Shown: positions 16,852 through 25,574 of the stretch, in pieces
How the letters are laid out: every line of letters begins with the position of its first letter
How positions within the stretch are numbered: the stretch's first letter is position 1
NCBI GenBank assembly: GCA_032334055.1
Contig: JAUOZS010000001.1
Coordinates: 2,640,501 to 2,704,500 of the forward strand
Origin: Selenomonadales bacterium 4137-cl
GTDB taxonomy: Bacteria > Bacillota > Negativicutes > Sporomusales > UBA7701
Length of the DNA stretch: 64,000 bases
Direction of reading: 5' to 3'
The notes under the pieces: generated by a model
Seen by the model: the letters and a program-made list of their open reading frames with translations, nothing else
Told to the model about the DNA's origin: nothing
Databases searched by the model: none
Position numbers and translations under genes: made by a program

Positions 16852-18312
16852 CTAAACCTTCTCCTTTTTTAACGCCTTCAGTAACGAAACGCACATAAAC
16901 ACCATAATCACCGCGAAAGGAAGCGAAGCTACGATCGAAGCCTGCTGAAGCCCCTTCAGACCTCCGCTCAGCAGCAGAACGGTCGCGATCGAGGACTGCA
17001 GGATCCCCCAGATAAACTTCACCCTGTTGGAGGGGTCCGGATTTCCGTCCGTGGAAAACATGCCCAGCACGAAGGTCGCGGAATCCGCCGAAGTGATGAA
17101 AAAAGTGATTATCAGTACCAGCGCCAACAGCGAGGCGATCCTGCCGAACGGCAGATACTCCAGCGTCGTAAACAACGCGGCCGCTATGTCCTGCTGCACG
17201 CCCGCCCCGATGGGGTACCCCTGGAACATCTCGAGATTCAGCGCCGTTCCCCCGAATACCGAAAACCACAGGAAACTGAAAATACTCGGGACAAGCAGCA
17301 CCCCGAGAACAAACTCCTTAATGGTCCTGCCCCGCGAAACGCGGGCGATGAAAGAACCGACGAACGGCGCCCACGCAATCCACCACGCCCAATAAAACAG
17401 CGTCCACTCCCCGACCCAGCTCGCCTGCGAAAAAGGCGTCAGACGCAGGCTCATGAAAGCGACCTCCTGGATATAACCGCCGAAAGTCACCGTGAAAACC
17501 TCGAACAAAAATGCCGTGGGCCCGGCGGCCACGACGAAGATCAGCAGCAGGGCCGCCGCCGCGATATTCGCGTTGCTCAGCCAGGCGATACCTTTGTTGA
17601 GCCCGGTCGACGCGGACAGAATATACACCACAGTCACAATCCCGATGATGCTAAGCTGCGCGGTCACGTTGCCCGGCACCCCGAACAGCTTGGTCAGGCC
17701 GCTGTTGATCTGCAGAGCGCCGAGCCCCAGCGAGGTCGCCACGCCGAAAACCGTCGCGATTATCGCCAGAACGTCGATGGCTTTCCCTATCAAACCGTCC
17801 GGGCTGCTCCCCAGAGGCGTGAAAGTCTCGCTTATCAGGTTTTTGCCTTCCTTTCGGAAGGAAAAGTACGCGATCGCGAGCGCCATAACGGTGTATATGC
17901 CCCAAGGATGCAGCCCCCAGTGGAAAAAAGCGTACCGCAGCGCGGCCCGCGCCGCCTCCGGCGTCTTTGCCTCAAGCCCCAGCGGCGGGTTCATGTAATG
18001 GAACATCGGTTCCGCCACGCCCCAGAAGACAAGCCCGATCCCCATCCCGGCGCTGAACAGCATCGAAAACCAGGTCAGATTTGAGAACACCGGCTTGTCG
18101 TTGTCGCGGCCAAGCCGTACTTTTCCGAACCGGCTGAAGGCGAGATATACGCAGAAAACCAGAAATCCCAGGGTCGCCCAAAGATAAAACCAGCCAAAAC
18201 CGTCTATTATCGCCGCAAACAGATACCCGGCGTAAGCCGCCAGGGCGGACGGAAACAGCACCCCTCCTATGACAAAGACTGCCGCCATGGCGACCGAAAT
18301 ATAGAAAACCAT
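16852..18312 (-). CDS. BCCT-family betaine/choline/carnitine transporter
   Basis: A 486-aa, 12-helix secondary transporter of the BCCT family. GMGIGLVFWGVAEP carries the helix-3 signature and FYWAWWIAWAPFVGSF the Trp-rich substrate-binding helix 8. These carriers import quaternary amines such as glycine betaine, usually for osmoprotection, by sodium or proton symport. In methylotrophic acetogens the same family can feed betaine catabolism. ATG at 18312 has GGAGGT 6 bases upstream; the frame's earlier start at 18393 lacks one. The gene stands downstream of mscS, separated by a terminator. Confidence 0.92.
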   Translation of the reverse strand: MVFYISVAMAAVFVIGGVLFPSALAAYAGYLFAAIIDGFGWFYLWATLGFLVFCVYLAFSRFGKVRLGRDNDKPVFSNLTWFSMLFSAGMGIGLVFWGVAEPMFHYMNPPLGLEAKTPEAARAALRYAFFHWGLHPWGIYTVMALAIAYFSFRKEGKNLISETFTPLGSSPDGLIGKAIDVLAIIATVFGVATSLGLGALQINSGLTKLFGVPGNVTAQLSIIGIVTVVYILSASTGLNKGIAWLSNANIAAAALLLIFVVAAGPTAFLFEVFTVTFGGYIQEVAFMSLRLTPFSQASWVGEWTLFYWAWWIAWAPFVGSFIARVSRGRTIKEFVLGVLLVPSIFSFLWFSVFGGTALNLEMFQGYPIGAGVQQDIAAALFTTLEYLPFGRIASLLALVLIITFFITSADSATFVLGMFSTDGNPDPSNRVKFIWGILQSSIATVLLLSGGLKGLQQASIVASLPFAVIMVFMCVSLLKALKKEKV

Positions 18313-18368
18313 CGGGGACACCTCCGCTATCGATATTGTATTGTTTACACCGGCAAAGACTGCTATGC

Positions 18369-18405
18369 AAAAGGGGCATGACCGTCGTAACAACGGTCAT
18401 GCCCC
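18369..18405 (-). terminator. Terminator after mscS
   Basis: A 13-bp stem (GGGGCATGACCGT) with a 7-nt loop is followed on the minus strand by TTTT. Confidence 0.82.
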
Positions 18406-18434
18406 TGCAGCATATTATACTGTCCGCCGTCTCC

Positions 18435-19505
18435 TCAGCCCGCCTTGCTCCCATCGGGCTTCGCATTATCGGCGTCTTGCCTCAGATGCACGGTGCGCAC
18501 CGGGAAAGGTATCTCGATCCCCTCCTGCCGGTACCGGCTATGCAGCCGCTTGATGAAATCGTGCTTGATCAGATACTGGTCGGTATACTCCTTCACCCTG
18601 AGCACGACATTAAAATCCACGCTGAAATCGCCGAAATTATAATACCTCACCACCGGCTCGTAATTATCCACCCCGCCGGCGATATCGCGCAGCACCTCTT
18701 TGGCCACTTCGACGGTCACTGTCTCCACATGCTCCAGGTCGCTGTCGTAGCCGACCCCGACAGGCACCAGGATGCTCATCTCCTTGTCCGGCAGAAAATA
18801 GTTGGTGATCGTCGCGGAGGCGATTTTCTGGTTCGGCAGAACGATGACATTGTTGGCCAGCGCCTTGATCACCGTGCTCCGCCAGGTGATGTCCATGACA
18901 ACGCCTTCCTCGCCGGTGCTCAGCTTGATATAATCGCCCACCCGGAATTGCCTCGACAGCAAAATATATATCCCGGAAAACAAATTCGCCAGCGTCTCCT
19001 GAAGGGCGAGCGCTATCGCCAGGCCGCCGACGCCCAGGGCGGTCAGTATCGGTGTGATCGAAACCCCGTGGGACTGCAATATGATCAAACCGCCGAGCAT
19101 ATAAACGACAATCTGGACAACATTCACCAGAATAGACGTCGACGGCAGGACCTCCTCCGCCGTTCTGGTGTAAAGAACGACCGCGCTGGAAAGCACGCGG
19201 GCGATTATAACCGTGCCGCAGAACAAAACCGCCGTCAGCAGGATGCCTTCCATGACCCGCAGCCAATACTCATCGAGACGGACAAAATGAATAACCGCGT
19301 AAACGCCGCTGATCGCGCCCACAAAAACGGGTATGTCCTTCAAAGCCCTGGTCACGATCTCGCCGTAAGCGCCCGACAACCTGGCGACCACCCGGTCGAA
19401 CCTGGCGAAAACCAGCTTGCTCACGGCGAAACCGATTATCATCGCCGCCAGAAACACGCCGGCGGGAATAATGGCGAAATGCAGTTCGGCTATCTTCTCA
19501 AGCAT
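18435..19505 (-). CDS. mscS: MscS-family small-conductance mechanosensitive channel
   Basis: A 356-aa protein with about five hydrophobic segments before the pore helix, a TM3-like pore helix rich in Gly and Ala (ALGVGGLAIALALQETLANLFSG) and the conserved beta domain (FRVGDYIKL, then ITWRSTVIKALANNVIVLPN). It opens on hypo-osmotic shock to release solutes. ATG at 19505 has AGGAGGGG 5 bases upstream. It sits next to the BCCT transporter and the GT81/PIG-L pair, which suggests an osmotic-stress neighbourhood. Confidence 0.93.
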   Translation of the reverse strand: MLEKIAELHFAIIPAGVFLAAMIIGFAVSKLVFARFDRVVARLSGAYGEIVTRALKDIPVFVGAISGVYAVIHFVRLDEYWLRVMEGILLTAVLFCGTVIIARVLSSAVVLYTRTAEEVLPSTSILVNVVQIVVYMLGGLIILQSHGVSITPILTALGVGGLAIALALQETLANLFSGIYILLSRQFRVGDYIKLSTGEEGVVMDITWRSTVIKALANNVIVLPNQKIASATITNYFLPDKEMSILVPVGVGYDSDLEHVETVTVEVAKEVLRDIAGGVDNYEPVVRYYNFGDFSVDFNVVLRVKEYTDQYLIKHDFIKRLHSRYRQEGIEIPFPVRTVHLRQDADNAKPDGSKAG

Positions 19506-19641
19506 GCTGCCCCTCCTGTAATGCTTCGGATCGCGGAATAAGCGGCGGCAAAACAAAAAAATGGAACCCGCGATAAGATCCCATCTACTTGTCCGAGTGT
19601 TGTCCAATAACAATTATAATCCATTGCCGGCGTTATGGCAA

Positions 19642-20340
19642 TTAATCCCCCCGCCTGAAGGAATCCCTGGCACTGAAAAGATTCGTCGCCCTGACGACCT
19701 GGAAGCATTCGCAGTACGTGCCGCCGCCCGTCGTTATGCCGCGAAACCGGTTCAGGCTCCGTACCGCCTCGTTATAATCCAGGTTGCTCAACTGCGACGA
19801 ATGAAACGCCAACGCCCTGCTCTTGGCGTCGATGTAATCGGTGATATCCTCGACATAACTGCAGTCCCGCACCGGCGTGCCGACCTCGTAACAAAGTATC
19901 GTGCCGACCCTCCACAGATTCTGGCCGCAAACCGGCGCCCGCGGGCTGCCCGACCACCCGCAGGCCTCGACCACCAGCTCGTGAGTCTTGCGGTGATCCC
20001 GGTGCCGGTCGTCCTCGTGAGGAATATAGACGATATGAGGCCGAAACTCCCGCAGCAGCGACGTGACCCGCACAAGATTTTTCCACGTGCAGTCGAGATA
20101 CCCGTCGTGATTCTTGAAAAAGTGGACCTCGGAGACGCCCAGGCACCCGGCGGCCTGCCGCGCCTCCCTCTCCCTGATCGACGCGATCTCCGCCGGAGAA
20201 TGCGCCAGACTGCCAATATCGCCCGAAGTCATATAAACCACGCCAACCTTGTTGCCCTTGGCCACATGCTTCGCGATACTGCCGCCGCAGCCGATCACAT
20301 CGTCGTCGGGGTGGGGCGAAAAAACCAACACCTTGGTCAT
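19642..20340 (-). CDS. PIG-L/LmbE family N-deacetylase
   Basis: A 232-aa zinc deacetylase. The N-terminal SPHPDDDVIGCGG motif gives the metal-binding His and Asp residues, and PHEDDRHRDHRKTH gives the third ligand His. Family members remove acetyl groups from N-acetylglucosaminyl conjugates (MshB in mycothiol, BshB in bacillithiol). It lies 36 bases after the GT81 glycosyltransferase stop, so the pair may make a deacetylated sugar conjugate (inference). ATG at 20340 has GGAGG upstream. Confidence 0.9.
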   Translation of the reverse strand: MTKVLVFSPHPDDDVIGCGGSIAKHVAKGNKVGVVYMTSGDIGSLAHSPAEIASIREREARQAAGCLGVSEVHFFKNHDGYLDCTWKNLVRVTSLLREFRPHIVYIPHEDDRHRDHRKTHELVVEACGWSGSPRAPVCGQNLWRVGTILCYEVGTPVRDCSYVEDITDYIDAKSRALAFHSSQLSNLDYNEAVRSLNRFRGITTGGGTYCECFQVVRATNLFSARDSFRRGD

Positions 20341-20376
20341 ACAATCCTCCGTACCTTCCGGTGCCGGCCCCGGCGA

Positions 20377-21804
20377 CTAAAAGCGCCGCCACGCCAGGGG
20401 AAACTTCTTGGTCGCGATCTCGAACCTGCCGTGGGCCGAGTAAACCCTGCGCAATTCATTAAAAGGCCGGCCGTACTTATCGGGCTCCATCTCCGCCAGG
20501 ACCTGGACGATCTGAAACGCCATATCGCTAAGCCCGATCACATTCTTCGACTTGTGGATCACCTCGCCCAGATTCACCTGGCACGTAGCCCAAAGCCCCT
20601 CCATCTCGACCGCCTGTATCAGCATCGCCATCTCCACGCCGTAATTGACCGGGAGCCGCATCTTCATAAACGTATCGCGGTAAATCGCCGCCGTCCCCGC
20701 CAGCGGCTGAATATAACCGGACAACTGGGGCAAAAAGGCGTTTATCCACGGCCGGGCGAGAATCTCCGTCACCCTGCCGCCGCCCAGCTCGACCCCGGAC
20801 GCCTCCACCATGACCGGCCGTGCGAAATACCCCTTGGAAAACCTGACCGCCGGATTGGTCAGCATCGGCCCCAGCAAGCCGTAGAAGAACCGGGGGGCGA
20901 TACTCTCGATATCGGTATCCACCCAGGCGATAATATCCGCGTCGGTCACAAACGCGCTCTTAAACATCGCCTCGCCCTTGCCGCGGTGGCTCCCCAGCTC
21001 CGGCCTGATCTCGCGATGGAGATAAACGGGGATTCCGTACGACCTGGCGACCTCGACCGTCCCGTCGCTCGAATCGGAATCGATCAGGACAACCTCGTCG
21101 ATTATGCCGACTTCCTTTACCTCCAGCGCGGTTTTGATCACATTCCCCACCGTCCGCTCCTCGTTCAGGCTCGGCAGCAAAACGGCGACCTTCTTGCCGC
21201 GCTTGCGCTTGTAATTCCTCAGCACGGCCGCCAGGGCGAAATCGGCCGCGTCGAACGTCCGCTCCCGCACCCAGGCGAATATCTCGCCCCCCTCGTCCGC
21301 CTCGATATCGATAAGCGGCCCCCTAACCACCGTCACGCTGCCGCCGTACCGCTTCCTTATCCGTCCGTAAAACGGCATCACCTCCGAAGGCGTGAGGGGC
21401 GCGCCGAACAACAGCATCTCGTAATCCGCGCCGATACTGCTTATCAGATCCTCCAGCGTCGGGTCCCGCCGCCACACGACCGTGACGCTCTCGAACATCG
21501 CGTTCGCCGGCATGACAACCGTCGATAAAAAAAGCTCCCCCAACTGCGGAATCCGCTCCTCCAGGTGGATGATGGTCAGATCGCGCACCCCGGACTGAGC
21601 CAGCAGCTCCAGGACAGCCCTGGCGTTTATCCCGCCCCGCAGCACGGCCGCCACCGGGCCGCCGCGCCAACCGTCCGTAATCGCGACAAACCCCTCCAGC
21701 CCGGCATCTTCCTCTTTCCATTCCTCGAACGTCTTTATCGCGAAGACAGGATAATCTTCCTTGTCCTGACCTGCAAGCGGCCATTTTTCACAGCTCAGAA
21801 TCAT
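20377..21804 (-). CDS. GT81 glycosyltransferase (GpgS-like) with an N-terminal USP-like extension
   Basis: A protein of about 475 aa. The C-terminal 270 residues form a GT-A domain of the glucosyl-3-phosphoglycerate synthase type: VAVLLPSLNEERTVG, VVLIDSDSSDGT, a DTD metal site in AWVDTDIES, then GGRVTEILARPWIN and PLAGTAAIYR, and VNYGVEMAMLI. The first 200 residues look like a Rossmann/universal-stress-type domain (ISSIGADYEMLLFGA near 125, SVTVVRGP near 158), which ordinary GpgS lacks. GpgS makes the glucosylglycerate precursor, a compatible solute. Pairing with a PIG-L deacetylase suggests an amino-sugar donor is possible. The start is uncertain: ATG at 21804 sits only 2 bases after GGAGG, and GTG at 21813 is the alternative. 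Confidence 0.82.
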   Translation of the reverse strand: MILSCEKWPLAGQDKEDYPVFAIKTFEEWKEEDAGLEGFVAITDGWRGGPVAAVLRGGINARAVLELLAQSGVRDLTIIHLEERIPQLGELFLSTVVMPANAMFESVTVVWRRDPTLEDLISSIGADYEMLLFGAPLTPSEVMPFYGRIRKRYGGSVTVVRGPLIDIEADEGGEIFAWVRERTFDAADFALAAVLRNYKRKRGKKVAVLLPSLNEERTVGNVIKTALEVKEVGIIDEVVLIDSDSSDGTVEVARSYGIPVYLHREIRPELGSHRGKGEAMFKSAFVTDADIIAWVDTDIESIAPRFFYGLLGPMLTNPAVRFSKGYFARPVMVEASGVELGGGRVTEILARPWINAFLPQLSGYIQPLAGTAAIYRDTFMKMRLPVNYGVEMAMLIQAVEMEGLWATCQVNLGEVIHKSKNVIGLSDMAFQIVQVLAEMEPDKYGRPFNELRRVYSAHGRFEIATKKFPLAWRRF

Positions 21805-21987
21805 CACCTCCACTTATCGCCTACCGGCGCCCTCCTTCGCGAAAGCACCCTTGGGCCCCGGCGCCCGAAAACAAAAAGCGCAGCCATAGACAGACTCCGC
21901 CTTGAGTGCCGCACCTCTTAAAAATGCTTGCTTATTTGTCGCCGAAAGATCGAATCACATAATCTGAATAGCTGCGTCTGTCTGCGG

Positions 21988-22770
21988 TCACGAAAGCAGT
22001 TCCTCAAGCCGCGGACTCTGGCGAAACACAGCGATACGGTTCATAACCAGCCTGTCGGCCAGGCGCGTATAGCCGTCGTTCACCGTCAGTCCGCCCCAAT
22101 AACCCGCCTCCATGGCGGCATCAAGCGTATCCCCGTTATAACTTCCGTACGGGTAAGCCACGAAATCGACAGCCTTGCCGAGGATATCCTCCAGCTCGGC
22201 CTTCGACCGCATCAACTCGGCGCAATTCTCCCACTTCTCCAGCCTGGCGAGCGGCCGGTGGCTCACGGTATGGGAGCCGACATACATCCCCGCCCGCGCC
22301 ATCTCAATCGCGTGGCAGCCGGTCATCCGGTCGGTCCGGCCCAGAAAGCCGCTGATAACGAAAAAATTGCCCGTCATGCCGCTGGCCTGGAGAAGCGGAA
22401 AAGCGTTGCTGTAATTATCGAGATACCCGTCGTCGAAAGTCAGGAACACCGCCTTGTCCGGCAGCGGCCTGCCCCCCGTCGCATGCTCCTTCAGCCTATC
22501 CATGCCGAGCGTCTGGTACCCATTTTCATTAAGGTACCGCAGATCACTCGCGAAGCGGCTCGCCGGAACCGAAAGAGCGCCGTCCCCCGCGCCCACCCGG
22601 TGGTAAACGAGCACCGGAAACGACCCTGCCGCGGCTTCCGCAGGCCGCATCCCGAAAGAAAGCGGATCGCAAAACGCCAAAGCGGCTGTCAAGGCGCACG
22701 CCTTCAAAAACCGCCGCCTGCTAAACGTACTGCCGTCTCTGATCCCTTGTCCGTAACATTTGCGCGTCAT
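21988..22770 (-). CDS. Tat-exported polysaccharide deacetylase (NodB domain)
   Basis: A 260-aa protein with a twin-arginine signal (SRRRFLK at about residues 17-23, hydrophobic stretch, cleavage after AEA). The carbohydrate esterase 4 domain has PVLVYHRV, then LTFDDGYLDN carrying the catalytic base and metal Asp, and SHTVSHRPL with the metal-binding His pair. It probably deacetylates cell-wall or exported polysaccharide after folding in the cytoplasm. Tat export of a NodB enzyme is less common than Sec. The ribosome site is weak. It precedes the GT81 gene on the same strand, with about 180 bases between. Confidence 0.87.
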   Translation of the reverse strand: MTRKCYGQGIRDGSTFSRRRFLKACALTAALAFCDPLSFGMRPAEAAAGSFPVLVYHRVGAGDGALSVPASRFASDLRYLNENGYQTLGMDRLKEHATGGRPLPDKAVFLTFDDGYLDNYSNAFPLLQASGMTGNFFVISGFLGRTDRMTGCHAIEMARAGMYVGSHTVSHRPLARLEKWENCAELMRSKAELEDILGKAVDFVAYPYGSYNGDTLDAAMEAGYWGGLTVNDGYTRLADRLVMNRIAVFRQSPRLEELLS

Positions 22771-22968
22771 AGCGACTAAAAACCCCGTTGTTATTCAGCG
22801 ATTGTATGCAGTATAATTTTACCTTGTGCAAAGCTTTATAATCAAGCCCCTTTCCAGCATTCCCCTGTAGATTTTATGCTTGTTCGCGCCCGATATTCCA
22901 AAAATTCCCTCAGGCGCACACTTCCATAAACCGCACGGATATCCAAAACACTTCCGCCGCATGCAAAG

Positions 22969-22998
22969 AGCCGTATCGCCAAACGCGATACGGCTCAA
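22969..22998. repeat. Strong 12-bp hairpin
   Basis: GAGCCGTATCGC-CAAAC-GCGATACGGCTC lies about 55 bases downstream of the 35-aa peptide gene on the minus strand, followed there by TTTGC. It is a probable weak terminator. Confidence 0.55.
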
Positions 22999-23051
22999 AA
23001 ATACCTATGCGAAAATACCTGCGGCAGCGCCCGTACGCTGACAAAACCCCG

Positions 23052-23159
23052 TCAGGACGAACCGTCCAGCGACTTGGCGGACAACAGCTTCACAAGCCAC
23101 GGAAAGAGAAGGCCCAGGATATTTCCGGCTACACTGACCATCATAGCGGTAAAAATCAT
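23052..23159 (-). CDS. Candidate 35-aa hydrophobic peptide
   Basis: Too short for usual gene callers. ATG at 23159 is preceded by AAAGGGGGCGGGG. The peptide starts MIFTAMMVSVAGN, continues with a hydrophobic stretch ILGLLFPWLVKLL and ends AKSLDGSS, so it is one membrane helix with a short polar tail. A hairpin (22969-22998) follows the stop. It could be a small membrane protein or a type I toxin-like peptide; no antisense RNA can be seen from sequence alone. Confidence 0.45.
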   Translation of the reverse strand: MIFTAMMVSVAGNILGLLFPWLVKLLSAKSLDGSS

Positions 23160-23285
23160 CCCCGCCCCCTTTCGACGCAAAGTGGCGTATCCATTATTAG
23201 TATATTAGCCGCCGCAACTTAAAATCCTTCATTTTCGATTAAGTTGTTAGTCGTTTTTTCCCGACAGCATCCCCCAAAAATCCCC

Positions 23286-23322
23286 AAAAAAGAACGGCCG
23301 GCGGAACAAAATCCGCCAGCCG
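23286..23322 (-). terminator. Terminator after the BusR-like gene
   Basis: On the minus strand CGGCTGGCGGA...TCCGCCGGCCG is followed by TTCTTTTTT. Confidence 0.82.
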
Positions 23323-23329
23323 CGTCAGC

Positions 23330-23953
23330 CTATTGTTTCGGTCTCTGGAGATACGCAGCCGTATACCGCAGGGAATCCGGGCTGCCGACCACGACCATCC
23401 GGTCCCGCGGCTCGATTACGGCGCTCGGCCCGGGGGAAACGATGATTTCCGTCCCGCGCCGTATCGCCACGATCGTCGCGCCGGTATGCTGCCAAAACTT
23501 CACCTTGCCCACCGTCTTGCCCACCACGTGGCTGTTCACGGCCACCTCGATCTCCACCGGATTATACGGCGTAAGATTGCGCAACCGGTCGGAATACGCT
23601 ATGATATCGTGCAAAATCCCCTCCAGCCGTTCATCAAGCTCCTGCTTCTGCTGAAGAAGTATCTCCAGATCCTGGCGCAGCGAATACACCGACTCCACGC
23701 TCTGATAATGCTCGATAAAATTATACGCCTTATCCTTGGAAAGAACGACAACCTCTTTCCCCTGCGAGACATCGACCACCTCTTCATCCTTCAGAAGCGA
23801 GATCGCCTTCCTTATCGTCTCGGGAGAAGTATTATAATGGCTTGCCAGAAGGGTTCGGCCGGAGATCTTCGCCCCTTCCCCGAAATGGTCATTAACAATC
23901 CTGCGCGCTACATCTACCGCGATCGACCGGTAAATAGGCGTTTCCGACCTCAT
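23330..23953 (-). CDS. GntR-RCK_C regulator (BusR-like, probable c-di-AMP/osmotic sensor)
   Basis: A 207-aa protein with an N-terminal GntR winged helix (IYRSIAVDVARRIV, then GRTLLASHYNTSPETIRKAI; about residues 6-70), a coiled-coil linker (LEILLQQKQELDERLEGI; about 95-125) and a C-terminal TrkA_C/RCK_C domain (about 125-205). This is the architecture of BusR, which in lactic acid bacteria represses glycine betaine uptake and responds to cyclic di-AMP. Here it could control the BCCT transporter 5 kb away or other osmotic genes (inference). ATG at 23953 has GGAGGCG upstream; the longer frame to 24058 lacks one. Confidence 0.85.
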   Translation of the reverse strand: MRSETPIYRSIAVDVARRIVNDHFGEGAKISGRTLLASHYNTSPETIRKAISLLKDEEVVDVSQGKEVVVLSKDKAYNFIEHYQSVESVYSLRQDLEILLQQKQELDERLEGILHDIIAYSDRLRNLTPYNPVEIEVAVNSHVVGKTVGKVKFWQHTGATIVAIRRGTEIIVSPGPSAVIEPRDRMVVVGSPDSLRYTAAYLQRPKQ

Positions 23954-24044
23954 ACTCGCCTCCGCCAACTTTGTCGTTTTTTTTACTATTCCCTCACGAA
24001 GCGGATTAATCCTCCCCGAACCTTCCGCCAATCGCGCCAGCATA

Positions 24045-24077
24045 AACAAAAACCGCAAGCACCAAGCCCTTGCGGTT
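24045..24077 (-). terminator. Terminator after tRNA-Arg
   Basis: On the minus strand AACCGCAAG / CTTGCGGTT is followed by TTTGTTT, directly below the tRNA. Confidence 0.82.
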
Positions 24078-24087
24078 AAATGTCAAA

Positions 24088-24164
24088 TGGCGACCCCGGC
24101 AGGATTCGAACCTGCGACCTTTTGATTCGTAGTCAAACGCTCTATCCAGCTGAGCTACGGAGTC
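24088..24164 (-). tRNA. tRNA-Arg (ACG)
   Basis: A 77-nt tRNA with acceptor GACTCCG / CGGGGTC (one G-U pair), anticodon loop CTACGAA (anticodon ACG, read as inosine-CG), T-loop TTCGAAT and an encoded CCA. Confidence 0.96.
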
Positions 24165-24348
24165 ATTACCCGGACAACTCACTGCCGTCCACTCGTATAT
24201 TATAGCTGGACGAGCCGGCAATGTCAACAAGTTAAATACTGGGATTGACGACGCCGCATATCTCCCGCCGCCGACATGCCGGCCCGCGGCCGGAGCAAAG
24301 CGCCGTACCCGCAAAAACTGCTGCAAAACCGGCCAATAAGTAGTAAAA

Positions 24349-24354
24349 TATAAT
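24349..24354 (+). promoter_or_regulatory. -10 element of the rarD promoter
   Basis: A perfect TATAAT lies 41 bases upstream of the rarD ATG. The -35 region is not convincing. Confidence 0.45.
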
Positions 24355-24394
24355 ACATCACCCAAACCCATAACACACTAACGAGGTACCACCC

Positions 24395-25330
24395 ATGACA
24401 AACCGTCCGAAAATCGACGCAGGCCTCGCCTCAGCCGTCGGCTGCTATATCCTGTGGGGCTTCCTGCCCATCTACTGGAAATTCCTCAGCCACGTCCCCG
24501 CCCTGGAAATCCTCGCCCACCGCATCGTCTGGTCCTTCGTCTTCCTCATCGGCCTGCTCGCCGTCACCGGCAAAATCAGCCCCGCCCGCCGGGAAATCGC
24601 CGCCATCCTCGCCGACCGGAAAAAACTTGCCGGCGTCCTGGCCGCCACCGTCCTCATAAGCATAAACTGGCTGGTCTACATCTGGGCGGTCAACGACAGC
24701 CGCATCCTCGAAACCAGCCTCGGCTACTACATTAACCCCCTCGTCAGCGTCCTCCTCGGCATCGTCGTCCTCAAAGAGCGCCTCTCCCTCCGCCAGACCG
24801 TCGCCGTCGCCCTCGCCGGCCTCGGCGTGCTCAACCAGGCCGTCAACGTCGGCGGCCTCCCCTGGGTATCCCTCGCCTTAGCCTTCAGCTTCGGCCTCTA
24901 CGGCCTCTGCAAAAAAATGCTCCACATCGGCGCCGTCACCGGCATCACCCTCGAAACCCTCCTCCTCTCCCCCATCTCCTTCCTCTACCTCGCCTGGCTG
25001 CAAAACCAGGGCGTCGGCGCCCTCACCCCCGGCCAGCCCGCCACCGCCGTCCTCCTCATCCTCACCGGAGCGGTCACCGCCATCCCCCTGCTGCTGTTCG
25101 CCAACGCCGCCAACCGCATCCCCCTCACCATCCTCGGCTTCATCCAATACCTCTCGCCCACCATCGCCCTCTTCGTCGGCGTCTTCATCTACCACGAGCC
25201 CTTCTCCGCCGGCCGCTTCCTCTCCTTCGCCTTCATCTGGGCGGCGCTCGCCGTCTTCTCCCTCCCCCCCGCCAAGCGGCCCGCCCGACGCGAACCGCCC
25301 CTCACCGAAGCCCGGGAAACCGCCAAATAA
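24395..25330 (+). CDS. rarD: RarD-type EamA-family transporter
   Basis: A 311-aa, ten-helix protein of the drug/metabolite transporter superfamily. GCYILWGFLPIYWKFL at the start and the central NSWLVYIWAVN-like segment (here NWLVYIWAVNDSRILETSLGYY) identify the RarD group. The substrate is unknown. ATG at 24395 has GAGGT upstream. It is a single-gene unit with a strong terminator. Third positions are almost all C, like other plus-strand genes left of about 38 kb. Confidence 0.9.
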   Translation: MTNRPKIDAGLASAVGCYILWGFLPIYWKFLSHVPALEILAHRIVWSFVFLIGLLAVTGKISPARREIAAILADRKKLAGVLAATVLISINWLVYIWAVNDSRILETSLGYYINPLVSVLLGIVVLKERLSLRQTVAVALAGLGVLNQAVNVGGLPWVSLALAFSFGLYGLCKKMLHIGAVTGITLETLLLSPISFLYLAWLQNQGVGALTPGQPATAVLLILTGAVTAIPLLLFANAANRIPLTILGFIQYLSPTIALFVGVFIYHEPFSAGRFLSFAFIWAALAVFSLPPAKRPARREPPLTEARETAK

Positions 25331-25358
25331 CTGGCCACAGCCGTTCCCTCCGCAATAT

Positions 25359-25395
25359 AAAACCCTCTGAAGCCATTCCGCTTCAGAGGGTTTTT
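25359..25395. terminator. Bidirectional terminator after rarD
   Basis: AACCCTCTGAAG / CTTCAGAGGGTT is flanked by A-rich and T-rich runs, usable from both sides. Confidence 0.9.
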
Positions 25396-25415
25396 CCGTT
25401 TTCACGGCGACCCTT

Positions 25416-25574
25416 TTATCCTTCCGCTTCCGGGAGGCTTTGCGCCTCGCTAGCCTGTCCGGGAGCCGCTACACCTTCCACCGCATCAGGACGCCTTTCG
25501 CCGCCGGACACTTGCTGGCGCAACTGCTCCAGCGCCTCGTAGTTGAACAAATTGTCGTCGTCCGTATAACTCAC
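25416..25574 (-). CDS. Candidate 52-aa acidic small protein
   Basis: An open frame from GTG 25574 to TAA 25416. The protein is hydrophilic (SYTDDDNLFNYEALEQLRQQ at the start, Glu/Ala/Pro-rich after). AGGTG lies 6 bases before GTG, and the bidirectional terminator at 25359-25395 follows the stop closely, which supports a real transcript. No family is recognised. Confidence 0.4.
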   Translation of the reverse strand: MSYTDDDNLFNYEALEQLRQQVSGGERRPDAVEGVAAPGQASEAQSLPEAEG

